Assembly: GCA_003554345.1 (NCBI GenBank)
Contig: PWGE01000371.1
Coordinates: 1-5,434 of the forward strand
Direction: 5' to 3'
DNA: 5,434 nt
Source: Candidatus Sumerlaeota bacterium
Lineage (GTDB): Bacteria; Sumerlaeota; T1SED10-198M
Part shown: positions 1 through 3,547 of the stretch, piece by piece
Layout: each line of letters begins with the position of its first letter
How positions within the stretch are numbered: position 1 is the first letter of the stretch
Translations under genes and position numbers: made by a program
Notes under the pieces: generated by a model
The model's input: only the letters and a program-made list of their open reading frames with translations
What the model was told of the DNA's origin: nothing
Database searches by the model: none

Positions 1-11
1 AAGATGCCGAT

Positions 12-26
12 TCCGCCAGAGGCGGA
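12..26. repeat. Small palindrome TCCGCC-AGA-GGCGGA
   Basis: A perfect 6-bp inverted repeat with a 3-nt loop. The core (CCGCCAGAGGCGG) looks like the short, GC-rich palindromes scattered between genes in many environmental bacterial genomes. That resemblance is from memory and not from a search. No T-run follows on either strand, so it is not an obvious terminator. Confidence 0.5.
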
Positions 27-82
27 CTTTCAGAAAGACCCTGACAAATATTTTGAAAGACATGTCAAATTATCTCAGAGTA

Positions 83-104
83 GAGACGCAATATTTTGCG
101 TCTC
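83..104. repeat. REP-like palindrome, GAGACGCAA / TTGCGTCTC
   Basis: A perfect 9-bp stem with a 4-nt loop (TATT). With its left flank it reads GTAGAGACGCAA, which closely resembles the GTAGAGACG...CGTCTCTAC palindromes I know as highly repeated intergenic elements in Bacteroidota and cyanobacteria. The right arm has lost the final TAC that would complete that form. An AT-rich run starts some ten bases after the stem on the plus strand, too far away for a standard terminator. A dispersed repeat is the better reading, although transcription termination is possible. Confidence 0.6.
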
Positions 105-180
105 AAAAGAGTTTTATTTTCAGAGGCGGGACAGTACCAGTGTATTGCCCTGTATTAATCTCCCCGATCATTTCAGCCGT

Positions 181-204
181 AGGGGAGATATATGTGTCTG
201 CCCT
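181..204. repeat. REP-like imperfect palindrome (AGGGGAGA...TCTGCCCT)
   Basis: The arms AGGGGAGATA and the facing TGTCTGCCCT pair over about ten positions with one G-G mismatch and one G-T wobble, closing a loop of about four bases. The sequence GTAGGGGNNGA..TATGTGTCTGCCC resembles a very common dispersed family of the form GTAGGGGCAGACCTATGTGTCTGCCC, recalled from many environmental genomes. The departures from that form suggest an old, decaying copy. Confidence 0.5.
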
Positions 205-292
205 GATAGATTGCAACGCAAATCCATAGAATTGACATGCAAATTTTCTTTTAATCCAGCTCTTGAGACCATACTTGCCGGGCAAGCTTGAC

Positions 293-309
293 AAAAAGAG
301 AAAGCTCTT
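293..309 (-). terminator. Weak terminator-like stem downstream of the amylase
   Basis: On the minus strand a 5-bp stem AAGAG-CTTT-CTCTT runs into a T-rich tail (the complement of the A-run at 293-297). It lies about 75 bases beyond the amylase stop codon and faces the right way. The stem is short and has only two G-C pairs, so it would be a poor terminator by itself. I see nothing better between it and the stop codon. Confidence 0.22.
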
Positions 310-384
310 CTATCTTTTTTCATATTCACCAGGGGAAGGGGTTAGCGGAGGTGCGTTATACCATTCATAAAGCACGGGAACGTA

Positions 385-2352
385 TTATTTATCAGCCCAC
401 CTTTCAATTTCCAGCACAATAGTTTCTCCGTTGGTACGAAAGATATGTTGCCTGTTTTCCTGCTGGTCGGCACCAACCACATCTTCTCCTGCTTCATTTT
501 GTTCACGTGTATCCCAGCAGCCACGGGTAAACTTAAACTGAACCAGGTAATGACGGGGAAAATCGACAGAAAGAGTATAGTAATTGTCTTTTCGCTGTAA
601 GCGATACTCCTCATCCTGAGGGTTCCACTGGTTTACATCGGCAGACATATAGACATCTGCTTCAGGGGGAGTATCCTCAGGCACTTTTACTTTAAAGGTA
701 GAGGTATAAAGTGGTAAAACATAGTCCTTTTTTTCAGGGAAAGGTGGTTTCTGTTCATATTTCAAAACAGCGCTGTGATAAGGCTCTATCAGCAATTCGT
801 CATCGGTGCTCACTGTATAATCACCAAGAAGTTCTCTTACCGGTCCATGTTGTACAGTCAACTTCTTCTCCTTTTCGAACACATTATGAATAACAAGAAG
901 GGAATAGTCATTATTTTCGGAAGATACCGTATAGCTGTAAGAACCGGCTGACACCGGATAATGATTGTAGTTGCGGCTATAAAAGAAGGCGGGATAGTCA
1001 TTTCGAATCTCTATCAAGCGTCGATAATGATTATAAATACTCTCCTTCTTTTCTTTCTGTTCCTGGAGGGAGATGCCATCGGAAGGGTGTAAATAGCGAA
1101 GAGGCTCCTCATAATGATCCGTCATTTCGGTCATACCTTCTCCTGACAGATCTTCAAACCACGGAAAGGGTTCCCTGCGATTGGGGTCTGTCGATTGACC
1201 GGCCTGTCCGAGTTCCTGGCCATAATAAATATATGGTGTGCCCGGCAGGGTCAAAAGAAGAGAGCCGGCAAGCTTTATTTTATCCTCGTTTTCTCCAAGA
1301 CGTGAAGCGATGCGGTCCATATCATGATTCGAGACCATGGTAGAATCTACAAACAGGGACGCTGGATTACTGGCAGCATGGGAAGTGTATAGCTCATGTA
1401 TTTCCTGAATCTTTTCAACAACGGGAATCTTCGAACCAAGCGCCATTTTATACATTTCCTCAGCCATCACGAAATTAAAGGAAGATTCCAGTGCCTCGTA
1501 GTATGGCGCAATATCTTCGGAGAGGTGATACCAGTTTTCACCCACCACAAAAGCAGAAGGCTCGACTTTTTTCACAAAGGCATTAAACTCCTGCCACCAT
1601 CCAACGGTGAAATCACGATCAGGATCAATAACATTTGCTCCATCAAGGCGAAAGCCGTCAACCCCTTTTTTCAGCCAGAAACGTGCAATTTCTTTTATCT
1701 CCTGTCGAACTTCAGGATTATGATAATTTAAATCCGGCATATGATACGCATAGTGCGCATAATAAAAACGGTCAGTTTCTAACAGGGGACGAAATTTCTC
1801 CCTGTCGAGATGTGATTCCTCCGGTTCTTCCGTCCAGATATAATAGTCATAGTAAGGGTTATCCGCTCCCTTTGAGGCTTCTATAAACCAGGGATGGCTG
1901 GTGGAGGTATGATTTGCCACAAAGTCAACGATGACTTTTAAATCATGACGATGAGCTTTTTCTAAAAATGCCTGAAAATCCTCCAGGGATCCATAATCAG
2001 GTTCAACAGCATAGTAATCAATAACATCGTACCCATGATAAGACTCCCCTTTTGTTACAGGCATTAACCAGAGACCGGATACGCCAAGCTCTTTAAAATA
2101 AGGAATCTTCTTTTTAAGCCCCTCAAAGTCGCCGGTACCATCACCAGAACCATCGTAAAAACTACGTACAAACACCTGGTAAAAGACTGCCTCTTTTGCC
2201 CAGGACGGATTTTCATGAGGCTGTTCGGTGCCTTCTACCAAAAAGGAAGGCAAACAACCTGCGAAAGAGTGTAAAAAACAAAGCAACAAAGCCCCTTTCA
2301 GTGTCAGGAAAACTCTGAATCTCCAGTATTTCCCTGGCAGATCATTGGTCAT
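385..2352 (-). CDS. Lipoprotein alpha-amylase, GH13 (GH13_36-like), with C-terminal starch-binding module
   Basis: An exported enzyme predicted to cleave alpha-1,4-glucosidic bonds in starch or maltodextrins outside the cytoplasm, supplying maltooligosaccharides for uptake. Numbered from the ATG at 2352 (655 residues), residues 1-33 form a lipoprotein signal: basic start, hydrophobic stretch 14-32, then FAGC with Cys33 as the likely lipid-anchored residue. The Phe at -3 is off consensus. The GH13 barrel follows (about 51-450). Region I is DFVANH (143-148), region V MPDLN (205-209), region II GFRLD with Arg235 and nucleophile Asp237, region III GEN with acid/base Glu272, and region IV SNHD with Asp344, so the catalytic set is complete. 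MPDLN is the known hallmark of the intermediary subfamily GH13_36. A beta domain C (about 464-532) precedes a CBM20-like module (about 549-650; YMSADVNQWNP, FKFTRG). A TTG at 2415 would add 21 residues. Neither start has a clear ribosome binding site. I chose the ATG because the signal peptide then has normal length. The gene appears to be monocistronic. Confidence 0.93.
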   Translation of the reverse strand: MTNDLPGKYWRFRVFLTLKGALLLCFLHSFAGCLPSFLVEGTEQPHENPSWAKEAVFYQVFVRSFYDGSGDGTGDFEGLKKKIPYFKELGVSGLWLMPVTKGESYHGYDVIDYYAVEPDYGSLEDFQAFLEKAHRHDLKVIVDFVANHTSTSHPWFIEASKGADNPYYDYYIWTEEPEESHLDREKFRPLLETDRFYYAHYAYHMPDLNYHNPEVRQEIKEIARFWLKKGVDGFRLDGANVIDPDRDFTVGWWQEFNAFVKKVEPSAFVVGENWYHLSEDIAPYYEALESSFNFVMAEEMYKMALGSKIPVVEKIQEIHELYTSHAASNPASLFVDSTMVSNHDMDRIASRLGENEDKIKLAGSLLLTLPGTPYIYYGQELGQAGQSTDPNRREPFPWFEDLSGEGMTEMTDHYEEPLRYLHPSDGISLQEQKEKKESIYNHYRRLIEIRNDYPAFFYSRNYNHYPVSAGSYSYTVSSENNDYSLLVIHNVFEKEKKLTVQHGPVRELLGDYTVSTDDELLIEPYHSAVLKYEQKPPFPEKKDYVLPLYTSTFKVKVPEDTPPEADVYMSADVNQWNPQDEEYRLQRKDNYYTLSVDFPRHYLVQFKFTRGCWDTREQNEAGEDVVGADQQENRQHIFRTNGETIVLEIERWADK

Positions 2353-2427
2353 TTTAAACAAACTGGTCAGATGTTCAGGAATGGTTGCAATCCTTTTCTT
2401 TTCAATAGTATGCAAAAATGTACCGAC

Positions 2428-2445
2428 TTTTTACATCAGTAAAAA
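2428..2445. promoter_or_regulatory. 18-bp inverted repeat over the amylase -10/start region
   Basis: TTTTTAC-ATCA-GTAAAAA is a perfect 7-bp inverted repeat with a 4-nt centre. It overlaps the left end of the proposed -10 box and covers the expected transcription start of the amylase. It could be an operator for a dimeric repressor or a hairpin at the very 5' end of the mRNA. It also contains one of the four copies of the TTTTACATCA decamer found in this spacer. The structure is seen directly; the regulatory role is inference. Confidence 0.4.
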
Positions 2446-2472
2446 TATATCACGAGAGAACTGGTAAAGCAA
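2444..2472 (-). promoter_or_regulatory. Candidate sigma-70-type promoter of the amylase
   Basis: On the minus strand TTGCTT (2472-2467) and TATATT (2449-2444) are separated by exactly 17 bp, and the -10 box carries an upstream TG (TGATATATT), as in extended -10 promoters. The -35 matches consensus at three of six positions and the -10 at five of six. Transcription would start near 2437. This leaves a leader of about 85 nt to the ATG at 2352, or about 22 nt to the alternative TTG at 2415. Confidence 0.4.
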
Positions 2473-2628
2473 ATCAGCCGGAAAATGTACCCGTTGTTTT
2501 AGACAAAAAGAAAGAATCAATAAGGGAAGGTCTCTTCTGAAAATAAAACCCGGGAAAAGATGTTTTACATCAATGATACGGGGATGAAGCCAGGATAAGT
2601 CCGGAAAGAATAAGAAACCAGAAAAATT

Positions 2629-2640
2629 TGCATCGATGCA
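2629..2640. repeat. 12-bp perfect palindrome TGCATCGATGCA
   Basis: A perfect palindrome with no spacer, ending exactly where the CAGGATAT tandem begins (2641). A site this short could bind a dimeric protein, but nothing links it to a gene. Its direct junction with the repeat tract is the only reason to single it out. Confidence 0.4.
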
Positions 2641-2658
2641 CAGGATATGCAGGATATC
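2641..2658. repeat. 9-bp tandem pair CAGGATATG / CAGGATATC
   Basis: Two adjacent 9-bp units identical at eight of nine positions. The CAGGAT core resembles the ACAGGATTAACAGGATT-type repeats common between genes in several environmental phyla, as recalled and not searched. The second unit is also the start of the first copy of the longer direct repeat (2650-2693). Confidence 0.5.
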
Positions 2659-2693
2659 AGAAAAAAAATAATCTCATCAGATCCGGAAAAAGA
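2650..2693. repeat. Imperfect direct repeat, copy 1
   Basis: This 44-bp stretch aligns to 2723-2767 with six mismatches and one single-base gap, about 84% identity. It begins CAGGATATCAG and contains ATAATCTCATCAGATCC near its middle. A CAGGAT at one end and ATCCGG near the other give it a weak inverted character, as if each copy were a decayed palindrome of the type CAGGAT...ATCCTG. Confidence 0.55.
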
Positions 2694-2722
2694 GATGTAA
2701 CAAGGATTGAGAGAGGATGAAA

Positions 2723-2767
2723 CAGGATGTCAGAGAAAAGATAATGTTATCAGATCCTGGAAACAGA
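2723..2767. repeat. Imperfect direct repeat, copy 2
   Basis: The second, 45-bp copy of the repeat at 2650-2693. It begins CAGGATGTCAG and contains TTATCAGATCCTGG. Here the inverted ends are better kept (CAGGAT at 2723-2728 facing ATCCTG at 2754-2759), so this copy is probably closer to the ancestral form. The copies are separated by 29 bases that include further GAGGATGA-like sequence. Confidence 0.55.
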
Positions 2768-2826
2768 ATAGTATCTTTATTTCGTGTTTTTTTGCATTCT
2801 CCTTCAAAATAATATATGTTATGTAT

Positions 2827-2853
2827 GACTTTGCGGACTTTGCGAGCTTCGCG
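2827..2853. repeat. 9-bp tandem tract (GACTTTGCG x2 + AGCTTCGCG)
   Basis: Two identical 9-bp units followed by a third that matches at six of nine positions. On the minus strand it would read as alternating Arg/Lys-Val codons, but no open frame of useful length runs through it. Sequences of the type CTTTGCGNACTTCGCG recur between genes in several environmental bacterial groups, from memory. The tract is non-coding here. Confidence 0.55.
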
Positions 2854-2915
2854 TGATACATTCTTATTCTGTATCTTTTTTGTTCTGAAAGTTCACTCTG
2901 GCGGATTCATCATTG

Positions 2916-2925
2916 GTGGCGCCAC
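2916..2925. repeat. 10-bp palindrome GTGGCGCCAC inside a wider inverted repeat
   Basis: A perfect GC-rich 10-bp palindrome. It lies close to the right-hand member of a pair of 6-bp arms, GAAAGT (2887-2892) and ACTTTC (2924-2929). There is no T-run, coding context or recognised binding-site consensus. It is recorded as structure only. Confidence 0.3.
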
Positions 2926-2947
2926 TTTCTGAGCTGGTGTTCGGAAC

Positions 2948-2979
2948 CCTCCTGAAAACAACTGTTAAAAGTCAGGAGG
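2948..2979. repeat. Hairpin with perfect 8-bp stem CCTCCTGA / TCAGGAGG
   Basis: A perfect 8-bp inverted repeat with a 16-base loop. It has no run of T on either strand beyond the stem, so it does not fit a factor-independent terminator. It may be the remains of a dispersed palindrome. An eight-base run of C (2996-3003) follows shortly after. Confidence 0.4.
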
Positions 2980-3048
2980 CAGCTTTGAAATCGCGCCCCC
3001 CCCAATCACAGATCAGCCTGACTTATCCGATCAGTCTTATTGTACTTC

Positions 3049-3083
3049 TGTCCATATTGTCCACAATGTCCATGTAAGTCCAC
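3049..3083. repeat. 9-nt-period tract of TGTCCA units
   Basis: GTCCA begins at 3050, 3059, 3068 and 3078, giving spacings of 9, 9 and 10. The units are TGTCCATAT, TGTCCACAA, TGTCCATGT and AAGTCCACG. An isolated TGTCCACAAT occurs again at 3218-3227. The tract is non-coding on both strands and resembles the TTGTCCACT-type short repeats seen between genes in some environmental genomes, by recollection. Confidence 0.55.
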
Positions 3084-3185
3084 GTGTTTTCTTCCCCTGG
3101 TGCTGCCGAATTTGGCGTGAATATCTTACCCGGTAATAGTCATTGAGGAGCTAAAAACTCAAAAAGCGGAAAAGGGAGATTCCGA

Positions 3186-3233
3186 ATGACTCCGAAGAAA
3201 ACCAGAATTATAAGTGCTGTCCACAATTATTAA
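3186..3233 (+). CDS. Possible 15-residue micro-ORF (doubtful)
   Basis: ATG at 3186 opens a 15-codon frame (MTPKKTRIISAVHNY) ending in TAA at 3231-3233. A GGGAG (3174-3178) lies seven bases upstream, a good ribosome-binding distance. Directly after the stop comes the CATGTAAAA arm and the two-tier hairpin at 3241-3277, an arrangement that recalls leader peptides. Against it, the peptide has no tell-tale residue run, I see no good promoter for it, and the GLUG gene appears to have its own promoter about 200 bases downstream. Chance is the likeliest explanation. Confidence 0.12.
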   Translation: MTPKKTRIISAVHNY

Positions 3234-3240
3234 ACATGTA

Positions 3241-3277
3241 AAAGCATCGGTCATCAATAGTGATGGGAAAATGCTTT
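3241..3277. repeat. Two-tier stem-loop AAAGCAT...ATGCTTT
   Basis: The outer stem is a perfect 7 bp (3241-3247 with 3271-3277). An internal loop (CGGT facing GGAAA) separates it from a perfect 5-bp inner stem CATCA/TGATG (3252-3256 with 3261-3265) capped by ATAG. The sequence after the stem is GCTCTC, not a T-run, so it is unlikely to be a terminator. Confidence 0.4.
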
Positions 3278-3302
3278 GCTCTCTCTGTTCGCAGTACCGG
3301 CG

Positions 3303-3320
3303 TGTTTACTGGCATAAACA
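3303..3320. repeat. Small hairpin TGTTTA-CTGGCA-TAAACA
   Basis: A perfect 6-bp stem with a 6-base loop, extendable by one G-T wobble pair. It is the second internal hairpin of the segment framed by CATGTAAAA and TTTTACATG. Confidence 0.35.
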
Positions 3321-3403
3321 TATCCAACAAAAGAGCACCATATTTTTACATGAATACATTTTAATTAGAGAACCTTTTTGTAGTAGTTGAAAACAATAAA
3401 AGT

Positions 3404-3433
3404 ATACAATTTTATAAAATAAAAAAATTGTAT
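3404..3433. promoter_or_regulatory. Operator-like perfect inverted repeat upstream of the GLUG gene
   Basis: ATACAATTTT (3404-3413) and AAAATTGTAT (3424-3433) are perfect 10-bp inverted copies with a 10-bp centre, so equivalent points in the arms lie about two helical turns apart. The repeat covers the proposed -35 box and ends one base before the TATAAT at 3434. That position suits a repressor that blocks RNA polymerase. The region is AT-rich, which weakens the case somewhat. Because it lies upstream of the expected transcript start, a role as an RNA hairpin is less likely. Confidence 0.45.
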
Positions 3434-3439
3434 TATAAT
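3411..3439 (+). promoter_or_regulatory. Sigma-70-type promoter of the GLUG gene
   Basis: TATAAT (3434-3439) matches the -10 consensus fully. Exactly 17 bp upstream is TTTATA (3411-3416), which matches the -35 consensus at four of six positions. Transcription would start near 3446 and give an untranslated leader of about 97 nt that contains TTTTACATGA (3481-3490). This is the best promoter in the spacer. Its -35 box and spacer are covered by the inverted repeat at 3404-3433. Confidence 0.5.
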
Positions 3440-3526
3440 CAAAGGTAGGGCAAGAGAAAACTGGTTATATACAGATTGTTTTTTACATGACAGAAAAGTA
3501 AATTTGAAAAAAAATTTTATCTGCTG

Positions 3527-3547
3527 CTCATGGGAGGATATCATGAG
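3527..3547 (+). promoter_or_regulatory. Ribosome binding site in a start-codon hairpin
   Basis: GGGAGG (3532-3537) sits five bases before the ATG at 3543, a strong Shine-Dalgarno match that fixes the start of the GLUG gene. CTCATG (3527-3532) and CATGAG (3542-3547) are perfect 6-bp inverted copies. In the mRNA the start codon would be paired while GGAGG sits exposed in a 9-base loop. The ribosome binding site is solid. Control of translation by the hairpin is inference. Confidence 0.6.

Larger units (their letters stand above)
1..384. other. Gene-poor left flank with small palindromes
   Basis: I find no convincing gene here. An open frame on the plus strand runs from the window edge to 291 and a short one runs on the minus strand (294-103), but both run straight through palindromic repeat sequence, resemble no family I know, and lack a ribosome binding site. 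The tail of an upstream gene could end in the first few dozen bases, but nothing identifies it. What can be seen is three separate hairpin-forming repeats (12-26, 83-104, 181-204), a short CTTGC/GCAAG stem at 274-286 and a weak terminator-like stem near 293-309. The stretch 330-384 is featureless to me. Confidence 0.6.
3235..3352. other. 118-bp segment framed by a 9-bp inverted repeat
   Basis: CATGTAAAA (3235-3243) and TTTTACATG (3344-3352) are perfect inverted copies. Between them lie two further hairpins (3241-3277 and 3303-3320). The first overlaps the left arm by three bases. The whole could fold as a multi-branched RNA or be a small terminal-repeat element. I see no flanking target duplication, no coding content and no match to a riboswitch family I know. 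Confidence 0.35.
2473..3400. other. Gene-free spacer rich in short repeats
   Basis: About 930 bases without a recognisable gene on either strand, with frequent stops in all frames and no known RNA gene or tRNA. It contains several repeat structures listed separately: a 12-bp palindrome, three tracts with a 9-nt period, a 45-bp imperfect direct repeat, two hairpins, and a segment framed by an inverted repeat. Positions 2473-2558 and 2768-2826 show nothing I can name. The density of small repeats suggests accumulated mobile or repeat debris, not one decayed gene. Confidence 0.6.

Noticed and set aside
4-291. 95-codon open frame on the plus strand
   Set aside because: It runs through two palindromic repeats, has no ribosome binding site, resembles no family and has an odd Cys/Arg-rich composition. 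Its openness is better explained by chance.
103-294. 63-codon open frame on the minus strand
   Set aside because: It overlaps the AGGGGAGA...TCTGCCCT repeat, has no ribosome binding site and no recognisable domain. It reads like a translation of repeat sequence.
711-1886. Open frames on the plus strand opposite the amylase
   Set aside because: They lie antisense to conserved GH13 regions with intact catalytic motifs. There are no ribosome binding sites or recognisable domains.
2948-2979. Intrinsic terminator
   Set aside because: The 8-bp stem is good but the loop is 16 bases, no T-run follows on either strand, and no gene ends nearby.
3057-3065. DnaA-box-like TTGTCCACA, suggesting a replication origin
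   Set aside because: It is one mismatch from TTATCCACA but is part of the TGTCCA repeat tract. There is no cluster of true boxes, and no dnaA, dnaN or other origin gene nearby.
2641-3084. CRISPR array
   Set aside because: The units are only about 9 bp, adjacent and without unique spacers, and no cas gene is present.
3235-3545. Known riboswitch (c-di-GMP, TPP, cobalamin, fluoride)
   Set aside because: I looked for their conserved core sequences in the region before the GLUG gene and found none. The hairpins present do not match those folds.
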